From contig NZ_FNAN01000023.1 in assembly GCF_900101885.1 (NCBI RefSeq), positions 1 to 61,681 on the forward strand: a DNA stretch of 61,681 bases, read 5' to 3'. The notes beneath the pieces were generated by a model. The model was not told where the DNA came from. It did no database searches and saw only the letters and a list, made by a program, of their open reading frames with translations. The translations under genes and the position numbers were made by a program. The stretch is from Dyadobacter soli. Its GTDB lineage: Bacteria; Bacteroidota; Bacteroidia; Cytophagales; Spirosomataceae. This document shows, piece by piece, positions 46,190-55,064 of the stretch; positions within the stretch are counted from its first letter, which is position 1, and every line of letters begins with the position of its first letter.

Positions 46190-46217
46190 TTGCATCGTTC
46201 GATTTTCTTTAACTTTG
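46190..46217 (+). promoter_or_regulatory. Candidate promoter of aminotransferase gene
   Basis: TAACTTTG (46210-46217) matches TANNTTTG 23 bp before the ATG at 46241. The best TTG lies at 46190-46192, a slightly short 17-bp spacing. It supports the ATG at 46241 over the longer open frame, which would begin upstream of the terminator. Confidence 0.5.
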
Positions 46218-46240
46218 AGGGTTATCCAACTCTTGAAAAA

Positions 46241-47485
46241 ATGGAATTTCTAAAAAGCGACCGCCTGAATCATCTGAAATACGAGATCCGCGGTGCTACC
46301 TACCAGAAAGCGTTAGAGCTTGAAAGTCAGGGCTACAAAATCCATAACCTGAACATCGGTAATCCCGCACCGTTCGGTTTCGATTCGCCCGACGAGATCG
46401 TCCACGACATTATCATGAACATCCGCAATGCGCAAGGCTACTCGGATTCACGTGGTTTGTTCGCGGCGCGTAAGGCGATCATGCACTACACGCAAACTAT
46501 TGGTATTCAAGATGTTGAAATCAACGACATTTTTATCGGAAACGGTGTGAGCGAACTGATCCTGCTCTCGATGCAGGCATTGCTCAACCCCGGCGACGAA
46601 ATACTGGTACCGTCCCCCGACTACCCGCTCTGGACAGCGGCGATCTCGCTCAGCGGCGGCACACCGGTACATTATATATGTGATGAAGAGGCCGATTGGA
46701 ACCCCGATCTGGAAGATCTGGAAAAGAAAATCACTTCGCGCACCAAAGGGATTGTCATTATTAACCCCAACAACCCGACAGGCGCCGTTTACGACAAAGA
46801 AGTCCTCGCACGAATTGCCCGCATTGCAGAGGAGCATGGCCTGATCATTTTCTCGGACGAGATTTATGACAAGATCCTTTACGATGGAGCGGCACATTAC
46901 CCGATGGGCTCATTTGTGAATGATACATTGTGCGTTTCTTATGGCGGTTTATCGAAAAACTACCGCTCGGCGGGTTTCCGCGGCGGCTGGATGATCCTTA
47001 GCGGCGCGAAACAAAAGGCGAAATCCTACGCGGAAGGCCTGCTCCTGCTCGCAAGCATGCGCCTGTGCGCGAACGTACCCACGCAATACGCGATCCAGAC
47101 GGCATTGGGCGGTTACCAGAGTATCAAAGAACACGTGGTGCCGACGGGCCGGTTGTACAAACAGATGAATCTTGTTTACGACAGGCTGACGTCCATTCCG
47201 GGCATTACTTGCGTTAAACCGAAAGGATCGTTGTATGTTTTCCCTAAAATCGACCTGAAAAAGTTCGGTTTCAAAGCGGACGACCAGTTTGTCTATGAAT
47301 TACTTTCGGATCAGAAGGTGCTGGTAGTAGCCGGAACGGGTTTCAATTACCATCTGGAACCGCATTTCCGCATAGTGTTCCTGCCTACCGTCGACGAGCT
47401 GAACCAGGCGATGGACAAGCTGGAATTCTTCCTCACCAACCGCCGCATTATGTCGACACGCACGGTGGAAGACATCATTGCCTGA
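46241..47485 (+). CDS. Class I/II PLP-dependent aminotransferase (alanine transaminase AlaA-like)
   Basis: 414 residues from ATG 46241. The frame opens 56 codons earlier, but that part covers the preceding terminator and promoter. Fold-type I motifs: NIGNPAPFGF, FIGNGVSELI, NPNNPTG (175-181), DEIYD (206-210), the PLP lysine Lys239 in SYGGLSKNYR, and FRGGWM. The N-terminal sequence (YEIRGATYQKALELESQG) and the FRGGW context resemble the AlaA/glutamate-pyruvate group, so alanine or branched amino-acid transamination is likely but not certain. It stands alone between the SusC/D region and the transporter gene 44 bp downstream. Confidence 0.88.
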   Translation: MEFLKSDRLNHLKYEIRGATYQKALELESQGYKIHNLNIGNPAPFGFDSPDEIVHDIIMNIRNAQGYSDSRGLFAARKAIMHYTQTIGIQDVEINDIFIGNGVSELILLSMQALLNPGDEILVPSPDYPLWTAAISLSGGTPVHYICDEEADWNPDLEDLEKKITSRTKGIVIINPNNPTGAVYDKEVLARIARIAEEHGLIIFSDEIYDKILYDGAAHYPMGSFVNDTLCVSYGGLSKNYRSAGFRGGWMILSGAKQKAKSYAEGLLLLASMRLCANVPTQYAIQTALGGYQSIKEHVVPTGRLYKQMNLVYDRLTSIPGITCVKPKGSLYVFPKIDLKKFGFKADDQFVYELLSDQKVLVVAGTGFNYHLEPHFRIVFLPTVDELNQAMDKLEFFLTNRRIMSTRTVEDIIA

Positions 47486-47529
47486 CGAAAATTTAAACCT
47501 AAACCTCCACTGAAAGTACTTATCGCACA

Positions 47530-48318
47530 ATGACCATACCAGACAGAACCATTCAGGAGGCCAAAAGACAACGCCTGTTCCTCCTCCTTTGCGGTATCTT
47601 TTTGACCAACGCACTCATCGCGGAGATCATAGGCGGTAAAATATTTTCAGTGGAGACCCTTTTGGGCATTGCCCCGGCACAATTGCCGATCGGCGGCCAG
47701 AAGCTGGATTTCAACATGACAGCCGGGGTGATCAGCTGGCCGGTGGTGTTCATCACTTCCGACATTATCAACGAGTATTTCGGCCGAAAGGGCGTTAAAA
47801 GAATTTCTTACCTCACGTCCGCATTGATCGTTTACACGTTCATGATCATTTACGCTGCTACCCAGCTCCCTCCGGCGCAGTTCTGGCTCGACCTCAACAA
47901 TACCGACAGCCACGGCAACACATTCAACATCAACGACGCATTCTCCAAAATCTTCAACCAGGGATTGGGCATTATGATCGGGTCGATCACAGCCTTTTTG
48001 CTTGGGCAGTTGTTGGATATTCTTGTCTTCAACTGGCTCCGCAGAAAAACCGGCGGCCGCTTCATCTGGCTCCGTGCCACGGGTTCCACCATGTTTTCAC
48101 AGCTGATCGACAGCTTCGTGGTGATCGGGATCGCGTTTTATGTTTTCGGGAATTGGGATTTGAAACTGGTCTTTTCAGTAGGGACCATCAATTACCTCTA
48201 CAAAGGCGTGGTAGCCATCCTTTTGACGCCGCTGTTGTACGTTGCCCATTATTTTATCGACAATTACCTCGGGAAAGAGTACGCGGAAGAGCTTTCGCAT
48301 CACGCCGCGCAAGAGTAG
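47530..48318 (+). CDS. Queuosine precursor transporter (VUT/YhhQ family)
   Basis: 262 residues, about six transmembrane helices (FLLLCGIFLTNALIAEIIGG, SYLTSALIVYTFMIIYAATQ and others). Family landmarks are FITSDIINEYFGRKGVKRISY and GSTMFSQLIDSFVVIGIAFY. Members import 7-cyano-7-deazaguanine or related precursors for tRNA queuosine. No preQ1 riboswitch could be recognised in the short 44-bp leader. It converges with the SpoU methyltransferase gene, 2 bp between stops. Confidence 0.88.
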   Translation: MTIPDRTIQEAKRQRLFLLLCGIFLTNALIAEIIGGKIFSVETLLGIAPAQLPIGGQKLDFNMTAGVISWPVVFITSDIINEYFGRKGVKRISYLTSALIVYTFMIIYAATQLPPAQFWLDLNNTDSHGNTFNINDAFSKIFNQGLGIMIGSITAFLLGQLLDILVFNWLRRKTGGRFIWLRATGSTMFSQLIDSFVVIGIAFYVFGNWDLKLVFSVGTINYLYKGVVAILLTPLLYVAHYFIDNYLGKEYAEELSHHAAQE

Positions 48319-48320
48319 CC

Positions 48321-49082
48321 TTAAAGCGGCACTTGCCTCCGCATATTATCCAGCATTACCGCCGTAGCAATGCCGACGTTCAGTGATTCGGCCGCTCCGA
48401 AGCGCGGTATCATAATTTTGTCGGTCACAAATTGTTCTACCTGCTCTCCGATTCCATTGGATTCGTTGCCCATGATGATAATGCCGCCACTAGCCGGGTA
48501 CTTGAATTCATAAAGCGAATCGCCGCCCAGAAATGCACCGATTACGGGTTGCTTTATGTGCTTTATTTGCTCAAAATATTGCGTTAAATCTGTGTAATAG
48601 AGGTTTACACGTGTGAATGATCCTTTGGCGGCGGCAACGACTTTCGGATTGTAAATATCAGTTGTGTCACGCGAGCATACGATTTTGGTGATGCCATACC
48701 AGTCGGCCACGCGGACAATGGTACCGAGGTTACCGGGATCGCGAACGTCGTCGAGCATGAGCATATATTCCCCCGACGCGGGAGACAAGAATGCATTTTC
48801 CTTCGTTTTAGCCACAGCCAGGCACGAATCGTTCGTCTGGAACGATCCCAGCCCTTCCAGCTCCTGAGGAGTAACCGTTTCCAGGGCAAGGTTATGGCGG
48901 GTTAAAATACTTGCGTATTTTTGCTGAAATTCCTGTGTTACCAGTACAAACTCGATCTCAAAATCGGAATCCAACAATTCCAGTACGCTCTTGGCCCCTT
49001 CCACCACAAATGCCTCGTGAAGCTGCCGGTACTTCTTGATTTTGAGCGAGTTGATATACTTGATACGATTTTTTGACAACAT
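48321..49082 (-). CDS. TrmH/SpoU-family RNA 2'-O-methyltransferase
   Basis: 253 residues with the three SPOUT knot motifs: DPGNLGTIVR (115-124), IIMGNESNGI (202-211) and AAESLNVGIATAV (231-243). The N-terminal substrate-binding domain is also present (FVVEGAKSVLELL, EFVLVTQEF). It methylates a ribose 2'-OH in rRNA or tRNA using SAM; the exact target is not readable. Its ATG (49080-49082) overlaps the beginning of the divergent tamL frame, an unusually tight head-to-head arrangement. Confidence 0.9.
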   Translation of the reverse strand: MLSKNRIKYINSLKIKKYRQLHEAFVVEGAKSVLELLDSDFEIEFVLVTQEFQQKYASILTRHNLALETVTPQELEGLGSFQTNDSCLAVAKTKENAFLSPASGEYMLMLDDVRDPGNLGTIVRVADWYGITKIVCSRDTTDIYNPKVVAAAKGSFTRVNLYYTDLTQYFEQIKHIKQPVIGAFLGGDSLYEFKYPASGGIIIMGNESNGIGEQVEQFVTDKIMIPRFGAAESLNVGIATAVMLDNMRRQVPL

Positions 49083-51559
49083 TGAATATTAATTGTAGGA
49101 CGATATACGGCTGGTTAATTCTCCTGATTCTGACGGGACTGTTTTCCTGCGCACCCAAACCCACTTCCAAAGGCTATTTGCTCGGCAATTCTTCCATCAA
49201 GGGGAACCGCGTGATCGGCGATTCGGAGCTGGATGCATTGATTCCGCAGAAACCTAACCGGCGGCTGCTCGGCTTTCCCATCTTTCCTTACGTTGGCCTT
49301 TACCGCTTCGGCGAGCTGTTTTATAACCGCGAGGAAAAGCAGCGCAAGGTGATCGAGGTGACGCAAAATTACCAGAAAGAATCCCAGGAACACGCAGATT
49401 CTCCCCGAAAGCTTGAAAGAATCAACCGCAGGTACGCCAAAAAGCTGGAAAAAGCGCAGGTACGTGCCACGCAGGGAAACTTCTGGATGCGGGTTCTGGG
49501 CGAAGCGCCGGTGTATTACAGCCAGGCCGATGTGGTGGAGAATGCAGAAAAAATGCAGAAATACCTGTATAACAACGGCTTTTTCGACGCAAAGGTAACT
49601 TTTGACCCCGACACGATTTTCAAAAGGATCCGGATCAACTACCTCGTCACGGAAAATCGCGCGACCATGATCCGCAACCTGCATTACCAGGTAAGCGACC
49701 AGCTCGCGGACAGTCTCATTAGAGCCGATGTGAAGAATGCCGCATTGCAGCCACGCAAGCGTTACGATGGCGATGCATTCGAGGAAGAGCGCATTCGTAT
49801 TGAAACTTTACTCCGAAACGAAGGCTTTATGGGCTTTTCGCGGCAGAATGTGAGTTACATTGTGAATGACACGATCACAAACCGGCCTACCGACAGCCTG
49901 TTCAAATCAGTGGATGTACGCGTGATGGTGGATATGCCTGCGCCGGCTAACAAACGTTACTCGGTTAGTTCGGTCAATTTTGAGGTATTACCGCCTTCCG
50001 GCGTGCCGGATTCGGTCTTTCGGAAAGATACGAGCATATTTGAAGGCATTAAATATGTGTTTTCCGACAAGAAGTTTTCGCGCAAAGCGCTCGATACCAA
50101 AATGCAGCTCCGTCCGCAAACCTGGTATAGCCAGAAAAAAGAGCGCGACACCCAGCAGCAGCTGTCGCTCACCGACCAATTCCGTTTTGTGAATTACAAT
50201 TACACCCTCGATTCGACCGGAAAGGGCATTAACAGTTATTTCAAAGCAATCCCGCTCGATAAATACCAGATTTCCACCGACGTAGGTTTGAATGTAATCC
50301 AGTTGCAGGGCACACCGGGGCCGTTTGCAAACCTGTCGTACAAGATCAGGAATGTATTTAACGGAATGGAAAACTTTGAGACCAACATTCGCGGCGGCAT
50401 CGAGCTCGTGCCGAATTTTGTAGGAGACCGCGAAATTTACAAGAGTGAAGAAGTCGGTGTGACTGCCTCGCTCACATTTCCCCGGTTACTTACGCCCCAA
50501 AACGTGTTTAAAAGACAAACGGCCAATAGCAACCCGCGGACACAGCTGAGTTTGGGTTATAACTATGTCAACCGCCCGGAATATACCCGTACCAACATCA
50601 AGATCAGCACTGGCTATTCATGGCAGCCTAGTCCGACGACACTGGTCAATATCTCCCTGGTCGACCTTAACATTTTGAATACCAGGAACCTGAACCCTAA
50701 ATTCGACACGCTATTGCTTCAATTGGCAGAGGCAGGCAACAACCTGATTTACAGCTTCAAACCGTCTTTTGTTTCGGACATTAACGCGAGTTTTGTTTAC
50801 AATACCAATTCCCTGATTGGCCGCCAGAAGAAAGCACACTACTTCCGGATCGCGATAGAGTCCGGTGGTACGAGCCTGAACTTTCTTCCCCGTCAGCAGG
50901 ATGTGATTAGGGATATTTTCGGTAGGGACAAATCGGGAGAAGAAATCCAGTTTTACAAATACATTCGCTGGAATGCCGATTACCGGCGCTACTGGCCCGT
51001 TGGAAGAAAATCGGCATTTGTCGCTCGGGTGAACTCGGGTGCCATTTATAGTTACGGCGATAATGAAGTGCCGCCGTATGAAAAGTACTTCTTTGCGGGT
51101 GGCTCCAATAGTGTGCGTGCATGGTTGCCAAGAAGGCTCGGGCCAGGTTCAGCCAAACCGGTTACCTACAATAACTTGTCGATCGAATCCCCCGGCGAAT
51201 TCCTGCTGGAAGGTAACCTGGAATGGCGGGGCTTTCTGGCCAAATTCTTCGGTGATATTAATTACGCGCTGTTCATCGACGCCGGAAACGTGTGGCGGCT
51301 GGGCAGTAATGCTACCGCCGACGATCAGAAGTTTAAAGCCGACAAACTCCTGCGGGAAATGGCTGTTGGTACAGGATTTGGGATACGCTATGACCTTTCG
51401 TTCTTCATCCTCCGTTTCGATTTCGGGGTAAAGGTATACGATCCGTCGCAGGACAGCGGAGATCGGTTTGTGCTGGATGATCTGAAATTCAAACACCTTT
51501 TCAGGCGTACCGAGGCCAATTCGTTGAATATCAACCTTGGCGTGGGATACCCGTTCTGA
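49082..51559 (+). CDS. tamL: BamA/TamA-family outer-membrane lipoprotein (TamL)
   Basis: About 825 residues. The N-terminus has a hydrophobic stretch ending in a lipobox (LTGLFSC), so this Omp85 protein is a lipoprotein, the hallmark of Bacteroidota TamL rather than BamA. POTRA-like segments are at about 160-390 (AEKMQKYLYNNGFFDAKVTF; RIETLLRNEGFMGF). The surface-antigen barrel follows, with FFAGGSNSVRAWLPRRLGPG carrying the conserved RGW-like loop, and ends VGYPF. TamL works with TamB in outer-membrane assembly. No tamB is adjacent. No ATG start exists: TTG at 49082 or 49073 is possible, both overlapping the start codon of the divergent methyltransferase gene. Confidence 0.85.
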   Translation: MNINCRTIYGWLILLILTGLFSCAPKPTSKGYLLGNSSIKGNRVIGDSELDALIPQKPNRRLLGFPIFPYVGLYRFGELFYNREEKQRKVIEVTQNYQKESQEHADSPRKLERINRRYAKKLEKAQVRATQGNFWMRVLGEAPVYYSQADVVENAEKMQKYLYNNGFFDAKVTFDPDTIFKRIRINYLVTENRATMIRNLHYQVSDQLADSLIRADVKNAALQPRKRYDGDAFEEERIRIETLLRNEGFMGFSRQNVSYIVNDTITNRPTDSLFKSVDVRVMVDMPAPANKRYSVSSVNFEVLPPSGVPDSVFRKDTSIFEGIKYVFSDKKFSRKALDTKMQLRPQTWYSQKKERDTQQQLSLTDQFRFVNYNYTLDSTGKGINSYFKAIPLDKYQISTDVGLNVIQLQGTPGPFANLSYKIRNVFNGMENFETNIRGGIELVPNFVGDREIYKSEEVGVTASLTFPRLLTPQNVFKRQTANSNPRTQLSLGYNYVNRPEYTRTNIKISTGYSWQPSPTTLVNISLVDLNILNTRNLNPKFDTLLLQLAEAGNNLIYSFKPSFVSDINASFVYNTNSLIGRQKKAHYFRIAIESGGTSLNFLPRQQDVIRDIFGRDKSGEEIQFYKYIRWNADYRRYWPVGRKSAFVARVNSGAIYSYGDNEVPPYEKYFFAGGSNSVRAWLPRRLGPGSAKPVTYNNLSIESPGEFLLEGNLEWRGFLAKFFGDINYALFIDAGNVWRLGSNATADDQKFKADKLLREMAVGTGFGIRYDLSFFILRFDFGVKVYDPSQDSGDRFVLDDLKFKHLFRRTEANSLNINLGVGYPF

Positions 51560-51590
51560 CCGCATTCCGGTCGTTGCAGACGTATGACAG

Positions 51591-51624
51591 TTTGTCAGTT
51601 TTCTTCCAAATTTTCCTATCTTTG
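51591..51624 (+). promoter_or_regulatory. Candidate promoter of miaB
   Basis: TATCTTTG (51617-51624) matches TANNTTTG 28 bp before the ATG. TTTG at 51591-51594 is the nearest -33 candidate, 22 bp away, slightly longer than usual. Confidence 0.5.
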
Positions 51625-51652
51625 CGCTTTGAGCGTTTAAGAATTCCTTCTC

Positions 51653-53122
51653 ATGGAGCATAGAATTGCAAATTCACTAAAAATATTGACAGAGGCGGAC
51701 AAGGAAGCCTGTGAAACGGTGCGGGTTTCGGAAAATGAACCACTTTCAGGAAAGAAAAGGCTGTTTATCGAGAGCTATGGCTGCCAGATGAACTTCTCGG
51801 ACAGCGAAATCGTGGCTTCGGTAATGCGTGAAGCCGGCTTTGCTACAACCTCCGACGTCAACAATGCGGATCTCATATTCCTGAATACCTGCTCCATCCG
51901 CGACAATGCGGAACAAAAGGTAAGGAACCGTTTGAAACACCTCAATTACATCAAGAAAAACCGCCCCGGAACGCTCATCGGGGTGCTCGGTTGCATGGCC
52001 GAACGCCTTAAAACGAAGTTTCTCGAAGAAGAAAAGATGGTCGATATAGTAACGGGGCCAGACGCTTATCGTGATCTTCCGAGGCTGGTTGAAGAAGCCG
52101 GAACAGGGCAGAAAGGGGTAAATGTATTTTTGTCTCGCGAAGAAACCTACGCCGACATTTCTCCTATCCGACTGAATTCCAATAGCGTTTCGGCATTTGT
52201 TTCGATCATGCGGGGTTGTGATAACATGTGCAGCTTCTGTGTGGTGCCGTTCACACGGGGGCGTGAACGCAGCCGCGACCCCTATTCGATCGTGAAGGAA
52301 GCGGAAACGCTCTTCCACGATGGCTACCGCGAAGTAACATTGCTCGGCCAGAATGTGGATAGTTATAAATGGACACCCGAAGGCGAAGCGGTGAACGGAG
52401 CTTTGGGAGAAACCCCTGTAAATTTTGCGAACCTGCTCGAAATGGTCGCCAAAGTCAATCCGGAACTGCGGGTCCGTTTCAGTACTTCCCACCCCAAAGA
52501 CATTACCGACGAGGTGTTGTATACCATCAAAAAGTACGACAACATCTGCAACCACATCCATTTGCCGGCCCAAAGCGGCAATACGCGCGTGCTGGAAATC
52601 ATGAACCGGACTTACAGCCGGGAGTGGTATATTGACCGCATCGACGCGATCCGGCGGATTCTCGGCGAAGATTGCGGCGTTTCGCATGATATGATCGCCG
52701 GCTTTTGCACAGAAACCGAAGAAGAGCACCGGGATTCGATGTCGCTGATGGAATACGCCCGGTTTGATTTCGGATACATGTTTACCTATTCCGAACGCCC
52801 CGGTACGCTCGCGGCGAAGAAGTTTGCGGACGACATTCCGGAAGAAGTCAAGAAAAGACGGCTTGCGGAAATTATTGAAGTACAACGGCGCATTTCACTC
52901 GAACGCAACCAGCGATTGCTGGGCACTGTTCAGAAAGTGCTGATCGAAGGCCCTTCCAAAAAATCGGATGAGGACTTCAGCGGACGGAGCGACCAAAACA
53001 AGATGGTCGTGTTCCCACGCGAAAACCATAAAAAAGGACAATACGTCGACGTGCTCATTACCGACTGTAACGCCGCCACCCTGCTCGGCCGCGTGTTGCT
53101 GCCCGAGCCGCTGCTGGGCTGA
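51653..53122 (+). CDS. miaB: tRNA-2-methylthio-N6-dimethylallyladenosine synthase MiaB
   Basis: 489-residue radical-SAM methylthiotransferase modifying A37 of tRNAs reading UNN codons. The N-terminal UPF0004 domain supplies the second cluster cysteines Cys44 (ESYGCQMN), Cys80 (LNTCSIRDNAE) and Cys114 (VLGCMAER). The radical-SAM cysteines Cys189, 193 and 196 are in RGCDNMCSFC, followed by VVPFTRGRERSR, which is diagnostic for MiaB over MtaB or RimO. The C-terminal TRAM domain has VFPRENHKKGQYVDVLITDC. Length is typical apart from an N-terminal extension of about 30 residues. Confidence 0.96.
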   Translation: MEHRIANSLKILTEADKEACETVRVSENEPLSGKKRLFIESYGCQMNFSDSEIVASVMREAGFATTSDVNNADLIFLNTCSIRDNAEQKVRNRLKHLNYIKKNRPGTLIGVLGCMAERLKTKFLEEEKMVDIVTGPDAYRDLPRLVEEAGTGQKGVNVFLSREETYADISPIRLNSNSVSAFVSIMRGCDNMCSFCVVPFTRGRERSRDPYSIVKEAETLFHDGYREVTLLGQNVDSYKWTPEGEAVNGALGETPVNFANLLEMVAKVNPELRVRFSTSHPKDITDEVLYTIKKYDNICNHIHLPAQSGNTRVLEIMNRTYSREWYIDRIDAIRRILGEDCGVSHDMIAGFCTETEEEHRDSMSLMEYARFDFGYMFTYSERPGTLAAKKFADDIPEEVKKRRLAEIIEVQRRISLERNQRLLGTVQKVLIEGPSKKSDEDFSGRSDQNKMVVFPRENHKKGQYVDVLITDCNAATLLGRVLLPEPLLG

Positions 53123-53197
53123 TGCATTGTCCTGTCTTTAAACCCGTTTTGACATTTAACTAAGGCTTTCGGCTAGCCGGAAGCCCTCAGATATTTC

Positions 53198-54493
53198 ATG
53201 GATTCATCGGAAATACAAGCAATAAAGAACCGCTTCGGGATCATCGGCAACTCGTCGGGCCTGAACCACGCGATCAATGTGGCCGTCCAGGTCGCAGCGA
53301 CTGACCTGACGGTTTTGATCACCGGTGAAAGCGGAAGTGGTAAAGAATCATTCTCGAAAATCATTCATAGCCTCAGCTCCCGCAAGCACGGGCCTTTCAT
53401 TGCCATCAACTGCGGCGCCATTCCGGAAGGAACGATCGATTCGGAGCTGTTCGGGCACGAAAAAGGGGCATTTACCGGTGCACTGGATGCCAGGAAAGGT
53501 TACTTCGAAACAACCAACAGCGGGACCATTTTCCTCGACGAAGTAGGCGAAATGCCGCTCGGTACACAGGCAAGGTTGCTCCGCGTTTTGGAAAATGGGG
53601 AATATATTCGTGTCGGCTCTTCCAAAGTTTTGAAGACAAATGTCCGCGTAGTAGCGGCAACAAATGTCAACCTGCTCGACGCGGTGAACAATGGAAAGTT
53701 CCGCGAGGATTTATACTACCGGCTAAATACCGTTCCCATTTACGTACCGCCGTTGCGCGATCGTGGTGAGGATATCCTGATGCTTTTCAGAAAGTTTACC
53801 AATGATTTCTCCGAGCGGTACCGCACCAAACCGGTAAGGCTCGACGGCGAAGCGCGTGATCTTTTGACCCAATATACATTTCCCGGCAATATCCGGCAGC
53901 TGAAAAATATCGCGGAGCAGATTACAATTCTTGAAACGGATAAGGAGCTGCCTATCAGCATTGAAAGGCTAAACCACTACCTAAACCCGGTGCAGCCATC
54001 GAGCCGGAAAGCATTGGTACCGCTGCGTTCCAATGACGGTGACAGCACCTCGTTTTCAGAAAGGGAGCTTCTATATAAAGTACTTTTCGATATGCGGCGA
54101 GATATGACAGAACTGAAAAAACTCGTCAGAAATGTGCTGGAAAATGAAAAGTATGGCGGTGACATTCTGAAAGACCATCAGGAATTGTTCAGTTCGCTGA
54201 ATAATGTCGAATCCGTTATCACAACGCCTACCATCGAGCCCGCCCGGTTGCTCTCGCCCCCGCCGTCGCGCACGGTCGACCTCGACCGCTATTCCGACGA
54301 GCGCGACGAGATCGAGGATGTAGTGCACGTCACCGCCGAGGAGGAATCGCTTTCTCTGGAAGACAAGGAGAAGGAAATGATCATCAAGGCGCTGCGCAAA
54401 AACAATAACAAGCGAAAGTACGCCGCCAATGCATTGGGCATTTCAGAGCGCACGTTATACAGGAAGATTAAACAATACGACATTGAAGAATAA
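53198..54493 (+). CDS. Sigma-54-dependent transcriptional activator without N-terminal sensor domain
   Basis: 431 residues. The AAA+ domain begins almost at the N-terminus (about 14-245): Walker A GESGSGKE (43-50), the sigma-54 contact loop GAFTGA (90-95), Walker B IFLDE (111-115), and LRDRGEDI and FPGNIRQLKN further on. A long low-complexity linker (about 270-375, with PARLLSPPPSRTVDLDR) leads to a Fis-type helix-turn-helix (KYAANALGISERTLYRKIKQ). No receiver, GAF or PAS domain is present, so control must come from a partner, the linker or expression level. The next gene, lptE, overlaps its end by 11 bp, so the two are cotranscribed. Confidence 0.92.
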   Translation: MDSSEIQAIKNRFGIIGNSSGLNHAINVAVQVAATDLTVLITGESGSGKESFSKIIHSLSSRKHGPFIAINCGAIPEGTIDSELFGHEKGAFTGALDARKGYFETTNSGTIFLDEVGEMPLGTQARLLRVLENGEYIRVGSSKVLKTNVRVVAATNVNLLDAVNNGKFREDLYYRLNTVPIYVPPLRDRGEDILMLFRKFTNDFSERYRTKPVRLDGEARDLLTQYTFPGNIRQLKNIAEQITILETDKELPISIERLNHYLNPVQPSSRKALVPLRSNDGDSTSFSERELLYKVLFDMRRDMTELKKLVRNVLENEKYGGDILKDHQELFSSLNNVESVITTPTIEPARLLSPPPSRTVDLDRYSDERDEIEDVVHVTAEEESLSLEDKEKEMIIKALRKNNNKRKYAANALGISERTLYRKIKQYDIEE

Positions 54494-55004
54494 TAGTAAC
54501 GCCCGGCTTCTGTGGGCATTCCTGGTACTGATTTGCCCCGTTTTCATATCGGGCTGCGGCGTGTATTCATTTACCGGAACGAACCTTTCTCCTGATATCA
54601 AGACATTCAGCGTGCTCAACTTCACGATGGGTACAGCCGGTGGCCCTGCCGATTTGCCACAACGCATTACGGAAGATTTGAAAGAATATTTTCAACGGAA
54701 TACCAGCCTCGTAAGCCAGCCCGGCGGAGGCGACCTCGTGCTCGAAGGCTCTATTACCGGCTACGACGTTACGCCGGCGGCGCCCACAGCGAATGACCAG
54801 GCAGGTCTGAACCGGTTGAATGTGACCGTGCAGGTGCGTTATACCAATGCGAAAGACGAGACCAAAAATTTCGATCAATCATTCACGTACTACGCCGATT
54901 TTCCTCAGGATCAGACGCTTAATCAGAACGAAGCGCGATTACTGCCCACCATTCGCGAAAACATCGTCCAGCAGATATTTAATAAATCCGCCGCCGACTG
55001 GTAG
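54483..55004 (+). CDS. lptE: LptE-family LPS-assembly lipoprotein
   Basis: 173 residues from TTG 54483, which overlaps the upstream activator gene by 11 bp. The longer open frame from 54429 lies inside that gene. Lipobox FISGC is followed by GVYSFTG, the typical LptE start. The LptE fold is supported by TFSVLNFTMGTAGGPADLPQRITEDLKEYFQRNTSL, a strand-helix segment, and by the later LVLEGSITGYDV and VTVQVRYTNAKD. LptE plugs the LptD barrel and helps deliver lipopolysaccharide to the surface. lptD is not in the window. Confidence 0.85.
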   Translation: MKNNSNARLLWAFLVLICPVFISGCGVYSFTGTNLSPDIKTFSVLNFTMGTAGGPADLPQRITEDLKEYFQRNTSLVSQPGGGDLVLEGSITGYDVTPAAPTANDQAGLNRLNVTVQVRYTNAKDETKNFDQSFTYYADFPQDQTLNQNEARLLPTIRENIVQQIFNKSAADW

Positions 55005-55064
55005 GAAAAGCCTGCTCCAAGCTTTCAATTTTTACAACCCGAATTTCTCAACACAACCCGGAAT

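Noticed and set aside
46073..46240. 56-codon upstream extension of the aminotransferase
   Set aside because: It would cover the pair C terminator and the aminotransferase promoter and has no family-like sequence.
47486..47529. Possible preQ1 riboswitch before the queuosine precursor transporter
   Set aside because: The leader is only 44 bp and shows no preQ1 aptamer-like stem and A-rich tail.
51746..52885. Minus-strand 379-codon frame antisense to miaB
   Set aside because: Completely inside a well-supported gene and without family features.
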